A model generated the notes under the pieces. That model had not been told where the DNA came from. It did no database searches and worked only from the letters and a program-made list of their open reading frames with translations. The position numbers and the translations under genes are program-made. Shown in pieces: positions 10,364 through 22,473 of a stretch of DNA of 64,000 bases (the first letter of the stretch is position 1; each line of letters opens with the position of its first letter). The DNA lies in assembly GCA_024760905.1 (NCBI GenBank), contig CM045733.1, positions 17,765,001 to 17,829,000 on the forward strand. The letters run 5' to 3'. The stretch is from Plotosus lineatus. Its lineage: Eukaryota > Chordata > Actinopteri > Siluriformes > Plotosidae.

Positions 10364-10881
10364 TCTTCTTCTTTTCCTTTCGGCTTTTCCCTTCAGGGGT
10401 CGCCACAGCGAATCATCTGCCTCCATCTCACCCTATCCTCTGCATCTTCTACTCTTACTCCAACTACCTTCATGTCCTCCTTCACCACATCCATAAATCT
10501 TCTCTTTGGTCTTCCTCTAGGCCTTCTGCCTGGTAGTTCCAACCTCAGCATCCTACTACCAATATACTCACTATCCCTCCTCTGTACATGTCCAAACCAT
10601 CTCAATCTAGCCTCTCTGACTTTGTCTCCAAAACGTCTCACATGTGCTGTCCCTCTGATGTGCTCATTCCTGGTCCTATCCATCCTTGTTACTCCCAAAG
10701 AGAACCTCAACATTTTCATCTCTGCTACCTCCAGCTCTGCCTCCTGTCTTTTCGCCAGTGCCACTGTTTTCTAAACCATACAACATCGCTGGCCTCAACA
10801 CCGTCTTGTACACTTTTCCTTTCATTCTTGCCGATACCTTCCTATCACACATCACACCGGACACTTTTCTCCAACCATTCC
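10364..10881 (-). mobile_element. RTE-type LINE, 5'-truncated (copy 3)
   Basis: 3' end of the same LINE as 2391-5533, with a (TTC)n tail at 10364 and GGGTCGCCACAGCG next to it. The 5' break at about 10881 falls at the FGHV-upstream region. Encoded residues include SRMLRLELPGRRPRGRPKR and LRWFGHVQRRDSEYIG, with a frameshift near 10765. Confidence 0.9.
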
Positions 10882-12011
10882 AAATTTGGGGGGGGGGGGG
10901 AAATGAAAATTGCTTGATTAAGTAAATATATACAAGATACACATAGTAAAGTAGCCTTCATTCAATTTATACAATATTTTTGCAATCGTTGAAAAATATC
11001 AAAAGCAAATAAAAATCATTTGTAAGCAATAGTAAGAAATTTCGGAGACCCCTACACACACTCAGTCATGCAAAAGAAAACCATCCAAAAAACAACCAGC
11101 TGCTCTAAAGTTCTAGTTCACCTCCTGATGACTCCTTCAAAATCTCCATTCGGACTCATCGCTAGCAATGTCTGCTTCAGTATCAACTGTTCATCACATT
11201 ATTGATTGCAATGGTCACTATACACCGTACTGGTCCTACACAGGACACAGCTGTGACATGTTTACCAAGGCCCTAACACTTGGAAACTGTTTGTTGCAGA
11301 AACATTGAGGGGGGAAAAATATATTTGTGATGAATTATTCATTCAATATTATATTGCTATGCCACCAAATGTTGTTACTGGCCATCTAAAAAAAAAAAAA
11401 AAAAAAAATCTGGACCCAGGGTTCACCAGACAGAGTCATAATATGAAAGTGAAACATCATGGTTTACGATCACATTCACTACATAACTAACACAAAGCTA
11501 TGTAAGATGGATGGGAACATTACCAGAAGCAAATATCAACAGATTATTGCTTTCCATAATGTTTGAAGCCTACAGGAGGCTCAGATTTCTCACCATAGGG
11601 TTTATAACAGGCTGCTTTCTGACCAACTGATGAATGAGCTGTGTTAAAAATGGCTTACTTGTGTATTAAAAATGGATTACAAGTGTCAAGACTTTTAGTA
11701 GCACATACAAATTTTTTTATTATTTTTAATTTGAAGATCTTGAAGGTGTCTGATTCTTTTAATATGATAATGATTCATCATGACAAGCAACTGGGAGCCC
11801 AGACAAACACCAGTATGTTTATATTTAAGTAAATAAATTCATTTCCAATACTGCTTCAGGCACATGTAATTCAGTACCACCAGGGAGTTATTTTAGGTCA
11901 TCGTTGATTAAAATTGGTTAATAGACTGGTAAGATATGAGCTTTTGTACATGAATGTCCACATGTGCAACAAGACTTGGCAATGACTTTATCTAATCTAT
12001 CTACACGCTTT
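10882..12011. other. intron, no gene seen; G-run and A-run
   Basis: Holds a run of about 13 G at 10888-10900 at the LINE break and an A-run at about 11390-11408. The rest is AT-rich and I recognise nothing in it. Confidence 0.5.
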
Positions 12012-14240
12012 GGTCTCCCAGGTCTGAAAAGCAGCCTCCCCCACCATCGGAGTAGGCTCACTACCAGAAGGTCATCATTGACAGTTCAACTCGTCTTCAC
12101 CTGAGTGTCCAGAACATTCGGCGGCAAGTCTGATGACACGACTATAAAGTCAATCATCCAACTGCAGCTCCTCCTTTGTACTCAACAAACACTGTTTACA
12201 GTAGAAGTGTGGAGTTGCTCACCTCAACTGGGGAAGTTGTCGGGAGGTGGATGGAATACTTTGAAGGCCTTCTCTATCCCAGTAACACACCCTCTGTGGA
12301 AAAGGAAGAGCCTGGGGGTTCAGAAGGGGGTCTGCCCATCACTGGGGTAGAGTTCATGGAGTTATTTAAAAAGCTACTTGGAAGCTGGGCTCCAGGGGTG
12401 CATGAAATCCTCCCCGAATATCTCAAGGCTCTGGATTTTGTCGGACTGTCTTAGTTGACTCGTCTTTGCAGTCATCAGGGGCCACACCTCTGGATTAACA
12501 ATTCAGTGTGGTAGACCCCTCCCATTTTTTAAAAAAGTGGGACTAGATAGTGTTTTCCTCATAATCCTCAGCCTACTTTTGCAGAAGTACTGGAGAGGAG
12601 GAGCTGGCAAATGTTTGAAGCTCGAATTTAGGAGGAACAATGTGGTTTTTGTCCTGGTTGGAACACTCTTGACCAACTCTACGCACTCTTTTGGGTCCTG
12701 GAGGGAGCATGGGAGTTTGTCCAACCTGTCCATATGTTTATCACGGCACGGTGGCGTAGTGGTTAGCACGTCCGCCTCACAGCAAGAAGGCCCGGGTTCG
12801 ATTCCCGGCCTGGGCTTTTCTGTGTGGAGTTTGCATGTTCTCCCCGTGCTTGTGCGGGTTTCCTCCGGGTGCTCCGGTTTCCCCCGCAATCCAAAGACGT
12901 GCACCGTAGGTTAATTGGCCGTTCTAAATTGACCGTAGTTTCTCTCCTGCAGCGGCACTGGAACCCAGTCGTATCGGCACTTGCCTTTCCATTGGATCCT
13001 TCCGGTGGCGCCGAGACAGGGGGGGACTTGCTGCTTGGGTAACAGCCTGTCCCTCATTACTCCCTACCCAGGCTCTGTGCACTGGGAAGTATCACCAGTC
13101 GGGATACTGGCCAGAGCGCAGCCATAGTCCTTCGGGACTGACGGAGGCCTACGCCATATGTGCTTTGTGGACTTGGAGAGAGCTTTCAACCATGTCTCTC
13201 GGGCTATGAGATGGTATGCCGGATCCATTGGTCTTTGTATTCCCAGAACCAGAGTTTGTCCGCATTGCTAACATGATACTGAATTTGTTTCCAATGGGGG
13301 TTGGAATCTGTCAAGACTGTTGTCCTTTGTCTCTGGTTCTGTTAATAATACGGATGGATACAAATTCTATGTGCGGCCAAAACATTGAGGGTTTCTGGTT
13401 TGGGGGCCATAGGATCTCATCTGTGCTTTTTTCTCCCAGATGACAGAACTTCTCATCCTTTCTCTAAGGGGAGCCCCACTAGATGACAGTGTCCTTTTGG
13501 ATTCATCGAGCTGGGATTGCCAAATCTCACTGGAGCAATTCACAGCCGAGTATGAAGCAACCAGGATGAGAATCAGCACCTCCAAATCCAAGATTCTAAG
13601 CCGGAAAAAAGTGGAATACACCCTCTGAGTTTGGAATGAGGTCTTGCCCCCAAGTGGAGAAGTTCAGATATCTTGGGGTCTCTTGTTCACGAGTGAGGGA
13701 AGGATAGAGCAGGCGATTAAAAGGCGGATTGGTGCAGCCTCTGCTTGAAAGCGGAACATGTACTGCTCCGACATGGAGAAGGGGGAGCTGAGTCAGAAGG
13801 TAAAGTCTCGATTCATCAGTTGATCTACGTTCCAACCTTCACCTATTGTCACAAGCTTTGGCCAGCGACCAAAAGATCAAGATCATGAATAGAAACAGCT
13901 GAAATTAGCTTCCTTTGAAGGATGGCGGGGCTCTCTCTTTAGAGATAGCCTGAGAAGTTCTGTCATCCGGGCGAAACTCGGAGAAAAAAAGAAGCCAAGT
14001 TGATGTGGCTTAGGGATCTGATTAGAATGCCTCCTGAACACCTCTCTGGTGTAGTGTGTCAGGCATGTACGGCCGGGAAGAGACCCCAGGGTCAGTGGAA
14101 GGATTATGTGTCTTATCTGGTCTGGGAACACCTAGGCATTCTTGAAAGAGCTGGAGGAATTGGCAGGGGAGAGGGATGTCTGGACTTTATTGCTTAGACT
14201 GTTGCCTCAGCAACCTGACCCCTGATCAAGTGGAAAAAGA
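12012..14240 (+). pseudogene. Decayed non-LTR reverse transcriptase gene
   Basis: Remnants of a second LINE family, unlike the RTE copies. Readable pieces in order: STGEVVGRWMEYFEGLLYPS (about 12225), PGVHEILPEYLKALDFVGLS (12395), EEQCGFCPGWNTLDQLYALF (about 12630), MCFVDLERAFNHVSRAMRW (13157), GLLFTSEGRIEQAIKRRIGA (about 13675) and RIMCLIWSGNT. Stops and shifts are frequent and a V-SINE splits the reverse-transcriptase motif region. It matches a very common fish LINE type, whose clade I will not assert. Confidence 0.75.
12738..13153 (+). mobile_element. HE1-like V-SINE with an unusual tail
   Basis: tRNA-like head with GGTGGCGTAGTGG (box A) and GGTTCGATTCCCGGCC (box B), then the TGTGGAGTTTGCATGTTCTC V-SINE core. 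From about 12940 the sequence switches to a different tail, ending GGGACTGACGGAGGCCTACG. The target repeat CCATATGT is at 12730-12737 and 13154-13161. It interrupts the decayed LINE. Confidence 0.85.
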
Positions 14241-15825
14241 TGATGATGTAATGCACAGTACATGCAGCAACGTGGTTCATGACCAAGTTCTGCACCCCCC
14301 CTCCCCCTCCCCACCAACATGGACATATTATACCTGGCATTTTTAAAAAGTATCCAGATTCAGTGTTACAAGGAAGTAAGAAGCATGGCTACTGAGAATG
14401 CTGAATATTCAACTGCTAAAATGATTATGATGATGATGTACACATCACATATGCTGCTAAAAATTCCATGTCATACACCTTTGATTCTTTGCAGTATTAC
14501 ATTTATTTATTCATAGTGTCCGACCCCCACACACTGACACACACATACACAATTTTTAAGACGCATTCATTATTCAGAGGCCTGGCCATTGCCAGAGTCT
14601 GCGGCACTGAGGCAGATTTAAGAGCACAGAAAAATTATTCTCATTTTTACATCCTTTTTTCCCGTCTGTGCAACCCCAGCACGAGATAAGGTTCATATGG
14701 TTAGGTTGAGCTGACATGGTCAAGGAACCAGCCCAAGGGCCCAACAATGGCAGTTTGGTAGTGTTGAAGTACAAAATCTTGATCCTTCGATCAGGAACTT
14801 GGAGCCATAACGCACTGAGCCACCATCACCCACCCATTCAACGACAGCTGAAGTAACACTACCCCAAATTTTCATTACACTGTGGCTGAACCTCTAATAA
14901 TGCCTGCATTGAAATGATCTCTTAATTGCTCTATCAAGCAGCATGAGAACGCAATTCAAGTGACACACAAATTAGGAGTGTGTTCAGCAGAGGCGAAGCC
15001 AAAAGGGCACATAAATCATGGCAGCAGAGGTTCTTCCACATTCAATAATCTTGCTCCTTTGCATGTCATCTAACCCAGTTTCCTTCTATTCACACCGGAT
15101 TATCCAGCGAAAATGACAAATTACGTAACGGTCCAGCGTATTACAACATCTCTGCTACATGTAGCTTAAATAAATAATTTTTAAAAATCTACAAACTGAA
15201 TCCTTGTTCACATGCACAGCTTGGCACAGAGGTAAACGTTTCTCATGTTCAACTCTCGTTGACTCGCATTATGTGTTTTTAATCAACATTTGCATGTTGA
15301 ATAACCCTTCAGTGACCTGTGACTGAGTTCTTGGATATAAGCCAACACTTGGTGCTGCAGTTTCTGCTTTAGTGCCTTTAATTAAATTACACTGCAAGGT
15401 TCTGTACCAGCACACCTCACTCTTTCTGTACTCTGGAATGGTTATACATGTACGCTCTCTCGTACTCTCTCTCTCTCCCTCTCTATCTCTCACCCACTCA
15501 CACACACACAAATCAGCACAGATCTGAGTAGAACTAAGCATAAACTAGTATGGCACACTGCTCTTATAGGTGTAGCTTGACATGAGGGATGTGTGTGTCT
15601 GTATCAACCTGTAGAAGGAGAATAGCACAAATGAGTTCCCCAGATGATGGTGTGTAACGGCGGAGTGTGAGGCAGTGATAATTCTTACAGACAGCATGCA
15701 TGACGGGGAAGTGAATGGATTGTTGCAGCCTTCTGGCAGTAGGTGCCATTAGTTCAGATAGTCAGGAGAACAAGTTGTAATGTAACAACTTAAACTTTGT
15801 ATATCAGTCAGTGACACAAGTGAAA
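14241..15825. other. intron, nothing firm; weak SINE remnant near 14735-14850
   Basis: A fragment near 14735-14850 (CTTGATCCTTCGATCAGGAA, then CACTGAGCCACCATCACCC) may be the inverse of a tRNA-like SINE head. A pyrimidine-rich stretch lies at 15455-15500. No exon recognised. Confidence 0.45.
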
Positions 15826-15960
15826 AAAAAATCTTTTGCCGATGTAAACACCTATGCCAAATCAAAACACGCGAATCATTAATATGACTTCCATGAAGAT
15901 GAAGGCAGATGATTCGCTGTGGCGACCCCTGAAGGGAAACTGCCAAAAGGAGAAGACGAT
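15826..15960 (+). mobile_element. SINE-R 3' fragment with extra 30-bp insert
   Basis: Has ATGTAAACACCTATGCCAAA and the end GATTCGCTGTGGCGACCCCT / GAAGGGAAACTGCCAAAAGG. Between them is a segment (ATGACTTCCATGAAGATGAA) also found, inverted, at about 51548-51570, marking a subfamily. Confidence 0.75.
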
Positions 15961-16023
15961 GATTTTGTGCAGTGATTCACGTATCGCCACTTTGACTCTA
16001 AAATCTTTTTTTTTTTTTATGTT

Positions 16024-16831
16024 CAGTAATACCTCACCTTATGAAATTAATCCGTTCCAGAACTTTTTCCGTAACCTGCATTTTTCGTAAGTTGAACCAC
16101 ATTTTCATGTAAAACGCGTGATTCGTTCCAAGGCTCCCAATACTACCCCATAAACCCTTTCAAAATTATAAAATTATACCTTTTAAAACCTCCTTCTGCT
16201 TCAATATCGTACTGATGTTAGACGGGTTTGGGCATATTCCTTTGTGATATCACTCGAGCCCGTTCCTTCTCCTCACTCGCACCGGAAATCACACGTGTAT
16301 GTGCGTGTGTGTTGACCATGTCTTCTTAGCAGAGTTATAATCTTACAAATGTTTATGGAAGGTTAAAAGCCTGAGTCAAGAAATAAAGCATAAAACAACC
16401 GTAACTCTGTCCTTTACATAAAAAGCATCATGTTGGATTCAGCTCTATAATAGGCAATGGGAGGTAGATGCGTCATTCCTCTGAGCCAATGATGTCTAAG
16501 ATTGCATCCAAGATGGCGTCAGGTCAAGATGGCGTCCCTGTCCAAGATGGCGACAGGTGGACCTGTCCAAGATGGCACTCGAGTGAAAGCGACATGAATG
16601 ACAGCTCAGTTGTTAGCCAATGTGAGGCCAGTGGGGCGGGATGTTTGAACGTCGTTGATGGGAGAGCAGCTCGTGCCTTGTTTGAATGTTTGAATGGCGC
16701 GTTTGAATTTTTAAGATGGTGCTTTCGTAATGTGAACTTGTTTCATATCCTGAGACAAAAATTTTAGGAAAATGCTTTTCATAACCTGAATTTTTCGTTT
16801 GGTGAGACTGTCGTGAGGTGAGGTACCACTG
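16024..16831. mobile_element. Tigger-like TIR element
   Basis: Left end CAGTAATACCTCACCTTATG, right end GTGAGGTGAGGTACCACTG followed by TA. The interior has repeated CCAAGATGGCG segments and GAATTTTTCGTTTGGTGAG near the right. No open transposase frame. Confidence 0.8.
16500..16590. repeat. CCAAGATGGCG minisatellite
   Basis: Four to five imperfect units of (GT)CCAAGATGGCG(T/A)CAGG within the Tigger-like element. Confidence 0.8.
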
Positions 16832-17037
16832 TATTTTTAATTTATGTGTTTGAATTCAGGGTGGTGAAATGTTGCCATTTCTCGACAGTCCTGCAGGTGA
16901 CGCACTGTAAACTATTCCCACATTGGCAGGCAGCACAGCATTCTGTGTGGTAGGAGTGAATTCTTTGCTAACTTTGTGTAAAAATACCAAGGAAACTTTC
17001 TTTTACAAGGTTTAAGGTTTTAAAACTCTAACAAAAA

Positions 17038-17950
17038 ACAGTTCCATGACCTAATGGTTAAATAAGTAGGTTTGGGACGAAAGGGTTGCCGGTTAGATTC
17101 TCGAACCGGCACTGTGTGGCAGTGAGCAGCACCTTTCCTGTCCTCCACCTTCATGGCTCAAGTATCCTTGAGCCAGGTACCAAACCCCCCAGTGCTCCGG
17201 ATCGTGCGCTCACATTTAATGGGTTAAATCAGTGCTTCTCAAATAGTGGGGCGCGCCGGGGCGCGTGTGACCCAGGAGAACATGCTTTTTTTCCGCCGTA
17301 CTACAAGAAAGTGTAATTGCACATCCACTCCAGTAGTTGGCAGTGGCGCCCTCATTGCCCATTGTGCGCAGCGAGTATTAACTCTTCAACTGCTTCAAAC
17401 CTCGCTTTGAGAAGCTGTGCGCTGCAAAACGTGCTCATTGTAGCCATTAATCTTGGCTTCCTCATTTTGAGAAAAAAAAATCAGCACAAATTGTTCTATT
17501 TGTTGTTGTTTTGTAGGTTAAAGTGTTTATATATTGTGCTCCTGAATTAATGTTTCTGAAGTCAATTTGAATTAATTATTTATTGATTTTATTTTCAGCA
17601 GCAAATGGTGTGGTAAGTTTGTCAAAAATGTAACAAGGATATTATTATTTTTAAATTTAAGGCAAATTGATGCACTTTCTTTTACAGACTAATAAAAAAT
17701 GTTAAAAAAGTTATTCTTGTAAGTTGTACTATATCTCTTTCTTTTTGTTTTATTTATGTTAACAAGGATACGATATAATGAAGAGATATACCTGTAACTA
17801 TATTATAGAAAAAAGTTATAATTTATAGTTGCGGCGGAAAGTGGGTGGTGGGGGGGCGCGAATTGTTTTCTTCTTGCTAGGGGGGGCGTAACAGAAAATA
17901 ATTGAGAAGCACTGGGTTAAATACACATCCAAATTTACCTTGTATAGTAT
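17038..17950 (+). mobile_element. tRNA-derived SINE interrupted by hAT-1
   Basis: Head CCTAATGGTTAAATAAGTAG ... GGTTGCCGGTTAGATTC, then a CTTGAGCCAGGTACCAAACC body and GGGTTAAAT near the 3' end, a pattern common in fish SINEs. A hAT-1 element splits the last motif. Confidence 0.75.
17230..17914 (+). mobile_element. hAT-1 copy (non-autonomous)
   Basis: 685 bp with TIRs CAGTGCTTCTCAAATAGTGG and GAGAAGCACTG. An exact 8-bp target duplication GGTTAAAT lies at 17222-17229 and 17915-17922, diagnostic for hAT. No transposase frame. Confidence 0.92.
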
Positions 17951-18785
17951 GTCAACATCAAATCAAAATCTAACATCAAATAAAAAAATTAAAAAAGTCA
18001 TAATATATAATCAGAATATTTATAAGACTTGAAATACAAATCAGATCAGTATCTGAGTATCGTGATACTGTATCATGTGGCACCTGGTGATTTCCATCCC
18101 AAGTGGATCCAGACTTGCCTCTTTAACTCTTTAAATCATTCTTTTTTTTTTTTTTTAATTCTTTTTCCTGGTTGAGGTCATGGGACTGATCAGCTGAGGT
18201 CAGTCTGGACTTCACATTTCCAGCCAATGCCTGGATCTCCTTAAAGCACAGTCGTTAAAATTCAATGCCACCACGGACACACAATCTCTTGAGCGAATCC
18301 TGAGTCTGCCCCAGTGTCCCCATCCAATAGGACATGGCTGACAGGAGAGCAGGATCTCAGCAGGGTGTATCTAAGCAATTGAACTGGTTCTCAATTTGAA
18401 GAAGTAATTCTATGCTGACTTTCTAGCAGATTATCAAGCTTCTCCCATGCATCACAAACAGGACACCAAGCAATTCTTAATTGGAGACTCTTTCCCCTTG
18501 CAACCTTATTATTGAAGTTACAGCGCACACACTATGACCTTCGCTGAGAGCAGAGACATGCAATGACCAGTAGGACGACATGCAGATTTTTGCCAAGAGC
18601 TTTGCGCGTAAACTGAGCTCTTGGTTTCACCACCACACACTCGCACAGTGACTGACACTACTGCTGGTGTCACCTACTGAATAATTCATAGCAGTCACTG
18701 AATAATATGCTTTAAAACGAATAACTGAATTCTAAACAATGGGTTTAAGAGGTTAACTAGATGTATAATATATTATAATAACCTT
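17951..18785. other. intron, nothing recognised
   Basis: AT-rich, with a T-run at about 18139-18156. No exon or repeat end seen. Confidence 0.5.
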
Positions 18786-18900
18786 CATTCATTGTTTATA
18801 CTGCTTATCCATTATGGGTAGGTACAGTCAATCTCAGCTGACATTGATGACAGGTGGAGAACATCCTGGACAGGTTGCATGTCTATTGCAGGGATATTAT
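18786..18900 (-). mobile_element. V-SINE 3' tail fragment
   Basis: CATTCATTGTTTATACTGCT ... CAATCTCAGCTGACATTGAT ... CATCCTGGACAGGTTGC resembles the tail region of the other minus-strand V-SINE copies. The head is absent. Confidence 0.6.
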
Positions 18901-19323
18901 AATAAGAGTGGAGTACAATACTTAAGAAACCATTTCGAAGATTTTTCATGGCTGTGTGGTATCTATCTGATGCCCGTATGCATCGTCCTGTAGAGTGCCT
19001 GATTGTGTGTCGTGCATCGCGGCGCTGATTGGCTGTTATGCCTCACTAATTTGCATGACAATGGTTGCTAAGATCACGGAAATACTGTATTACATTTCAT
19101 ATGAAAGCAGCTGTTTTCTTTTTGTACTGAGAGCCATCCAAACAACAACAAATATGGGAGAAAGACAGAGTGGGAGAGAGGTGAGCTGGCCAGGCCATGA
19201 CATTACTGGCTGGTTGTTATTCAGGTGCTTGAAACAAAGAGCTAATTGATCAACATCATCATCCAAACATCAGCACTGATGAAACCATCCAGCCTTGTTC
19301 TAGCATGTCAGAGCCTTGAGCAC

Positions 19324-19374
<51 letters not shown>

Positions 19375-20010
19375 TTTTAAAGAAGAAAATAAAAATACTT
19401 AGAACCCTGCGTTTACACTGGGGCACCATGACTGGGATTCATAAAAGCCTGGAGCTCCACAATTTAGGAGCATGAATTTGGTATAAAAGCAGACAGGGTA
19501 CATCCAAGAGCTGAAACTTGACGGAATCATGTTTTCATGTTCATCACGATCTCCTATGATGTTTCTTCCAAGTCAGTTATGCTCTGTGAAGCTCTACTGC
19601 ACTTTATTACCATCCACCCCCAACCCCGTTCTACCACGACGGGTGTCAAAGGGTAACACACTGTACAAAACGTGGCAAAATTTTGGATAGTCATTTATTT
19701 ATCTATGGTCAGCATGATCAACCCGAACCCACCAAGTTCTCTCAAGATCATGGCGATTCAATCACACTGCCCTCCATGCTCATCAGGATTCTCTCATATC
19801 GTAGAGATTGCGAACATCCCGCCCCAGTCTAAGCCCAGGCTAAGTTGCTGGATTCCACAGCATTGTAAAATGAGGTGACGGAAATCACCATGCTAGATTA
19901 ATAAATCTTAAAAAAATACTCATAATAAAGACTGTAATGTGCTCCTTCAAGATGGGAAGCCAATTAACTTCCGGTTAACAGTGTTTATCCGCTTATCGTA
20001 AAAGTGTTAC
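18901..20010. other. intron next to exon 20011-20080; (GT)n at 19326-19370
   Basis: Contains one GT microsatellite of about 22 units. The rest is unremarkable. Confidence 0.6.
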
Positions 20011-20080
20011 CTGTGTGCCACGCTGCCCTTCTTGATGTCAGAGATGATCAGAGAATCACCTGGCTTCCTGTTGGATGGGG
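20011..20080 (-). CDS. grip1: grip1 exon: middle of PDZ5
   Basis: A 70-nt microexon-like piece (2+66+2) reading [20 protein letters not shown] and ending AHR across the junction. It supplies strands B-C and the alpha-A region of PDZ5. The acceptor TTTTTCTGTCAG is strong; the donor AG|GTAACA is weaker than consensus at position +5. The two terminal bases AG join G of the next exon to code Arg. It lies between introns of 17.6 kb upstream and 13.6 kb downstream. Confidence 0.91.
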
Positions 20081-20176
20081 CTGACAGAAAAAGAAAGGGA
20101 GGGGGGGAGGGTGTGACAAAGAAATGTTAACAACCAGGCATGAAAGTCAGATAAACGTATAACCAGTTGTATTTTA

Positions 20177-20613
20177 CAGGGATCCCTCACTTTCCGCGGT
20201 TAATGGGGACTGAGAGTGACCCCCGCCCGACTGATGGATATGTACATGTATATATGTATATAATATCAATAAATACATATTCAATGCTATAGATGCTTAT
20301 AATAACAACTAAACATTCAAAAATAGTGCGTAAGATGTAAATAAAATATAAATACACACACATACAGATGCGCGGGCACACAGATGTGAACCTCACATAA
20401 AAATGTAAGTCGTTTTGTTGGCTTGTTTTTGTTTGTTTGGGGTTTTTTTTTGTTTGTTTTTGCATAATTGGCCTGGTTTGCAGCATTTTCCAGATCATTT
20501 TCCCTAGTTTTCCTTAATTTCCATATTATTTTATTTTTCAATGAATATTTTTGAAAAACCCGCGATGCACTGAAGCCACAGAAACTGAAGCACGAAGTAG
20601 CGAGGGATCACTG
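20177..20613 (-). mobile_element. MITE-A copy
   Basis: 437 bp from CAGGGATCCCTC to GAGGGATCACTG, both bordered by TA. The interior matches the copy at the left edge of the window. It starts only 97 bp upstream, in transcript order, of the PDZ5 exon at 20011-20080. Confidence 0.93.
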
Positions 20614-20718
20614 TACATCACTTTGTTTTGTCACTCCTGTCAGAAAGATGACTCAACCACATAACTACAAGAGACAATCAAGTTTATTTTGAATACTTCA
20701 CTCAGGATTATGTCTTGT

Positions 20719-21069
20719 TGGGGCAGTGGTGGCCTGGTAGTATAAGGCGCTGGATCGCTGATCCTAAGGTTGTGGGTTCGAGTCCCGTTCTCCACAAGGT
20801 TGTCACTGCCCCCCCCCCCCCCCCCAGTGCAGCTAACTGGGTAATCAAAGGCGGGCCATGTCTCTCACTGTCTATGGTGAGCGGTTCATGTAAAAAGAAC
20901 CATTGCTGACTTTCGTAAACAGTAGCTGCAAAGCCGTCAGCGTGTTTCTGTCCCTGGCTAAAGGGTTGTGTCTGGAAGGGCATCCGACGTAAAAACCTAT
21001 ACCAAAATCAAACGTGCGAATCATTTGCTGTGGCGACCCCTGAAAAAGGGAAAAAGTCGAAAGGAAATC
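20719..21069 (+). mobile_element. SINE-R, full length
   Basis: Head GGGGCAGTGGTGGCCTGGTA ... GTGGGTTCGAGTCCCGTTC, a C-run, body and tail GGGAAAAAGTCGAAAGG. The target duplication CACTCAGRATTATGTCTTGT lies at about 20699-20718 and 21071-21090, with one mismatch. Confidence 0.94.
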
Positions 21070-21090
21070 TCACTCAGAATTATGTCTTGT

Positions 21091-21952
21091 GAGAATAATA
21101 ACTCATTTATTGCTGAGCGAGTAAGCGGCCACCTCTCTTTTTAGTGACCGGCCTCAAGTGGTGCCATTACCGCCCCTTTTCCTTTAAATCACAGTGTTCC
21201 ATCACTCGATCAGTTCCCTCCTGTGTTTGCCCAGTCCTGATGAGACAGTGTCTACTTTTAGCTTATACTGCACTCTCTGGCTTTTGGTCTACACCCTAAA
21301 CTCGCAAACTGTCCGTCCTGAGGTCCTCATTTCCTTCCGACAAATTTACAAGGATGCAAGTCTTGGTAATGAGTGCACGGAATAAAATGTATTGCCTCAC
21401 ATCCATGCAAGCTGTGGAAAGCAGTGCAGTTAAAAATGAGCAGACATAAGGCTGATGTTCCCTGCTAATAAATCTCTGTCTTCTGAGAAAGCAAAGGCGA
21501 TATAGCCACTGAAATTGTTACATGAATTGCTGCAGCCTAGAAATTTGGTTAAGGGCAGAAACAAAATCCCCATTATAACAAGAGGGGATAAAGAAAAATC
21601 ATGGTGTCAGGGGATGGGATGAGAGAGCGAGCGAAAAGAATGGAGGGATTCAATTGTAAAATGTTGATGATTCAATCTAGATGCAACAGATTACACTGGT
21701 AGCTGCAGCCACAGAGGGCAGGCAAAGGCAAGAAATAGCCTCTAGAATTGTCAGTAAGAAGAAAGTGAGTTTGAACAAGTCTCACTTTACAAGAGCAAAC
21801 TGTCAACACGAGAAAAGCACAAGCACCAAGGTACTGGTCCAAATAAGATTAGTGTATCTAATCTAATCTACAAGCTTATAACAGATGATACTGGTACATT
21901 ATTCCCTTTACAAACTACCCATCACAACATATCCTTTAAGCTTTCTCACTCA
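21091..21952. other. intron, nothing recognised
   Basis: No repeat ends, exon pattern or RNA gene seen. Confidence 0.5.
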
Positions 21953-22296
21953 TACATTCATTTTTTCTGTGATTGCTTAATCCTAAATTAGGGTCACGGG
22001 GAGGCTGGCGCCCATCCCCGCCGACTCCAGTCGAGGGCAGAGTACACCCTGGAAAGCTCACCAGGCCATCGCAGTGTGGAAACACACTGACAACTATGCA
22101 GCTACTCTTGTCGAAAGCCGGCAATGGTTCTTTTACATGAACCTCACACCACAGACAGTGGGAGACATGACCGGCCTTTGATAACCCAGTTAACTGCACT
22201 GGGGTGATAGTGACAACCTTGTGGAGAGTGGGACTCGAACTGCCAACCCTAGGCTCAGCGATCCAGCACCCTATACCACTAGGCCACCACTGCCTG
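21953..22296 (-). mobile_element. Chimeric SINE: SINE-R head with V-SINE/L2-like tail (copy 1)
   Basis: In its own orientation it starts with a SINE-R tRNA head and body at 22296-22080 (GGCAGTGGTGGCCTAGTGGT ... GGGTTATCAAAGGCCGG). It then switches at about 22073 to CTGCGATGGCCTGGTGAGCT and GGTGTACTCTGCCCTCGACT, a tail otherwise seen in V-SINE/L2-like elements. The same junction occurs at 46690. Confidence 0.82.
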
Positions 22297-22473
22297 CCCT
22301 ACACGCAATAACAAATCAGTTAAAACACAATATAACAACCACTTTTGGCATAGAAGTCATTCATATCACGCCAACAATAAGTTTACAAATAGTAAAATTC
22401 TACACGGGTTTCCCTGCTGGACATGAAGGAAGTAAAAGTCATCGCAACAACCAAAAAACTCAATCCAGAAATA

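Noticed and set aside
12749..12820. Second tRNA-like sequence
   Set aside because: It is the head of an HE1-like V-SINE, followed by the V-SINE core.
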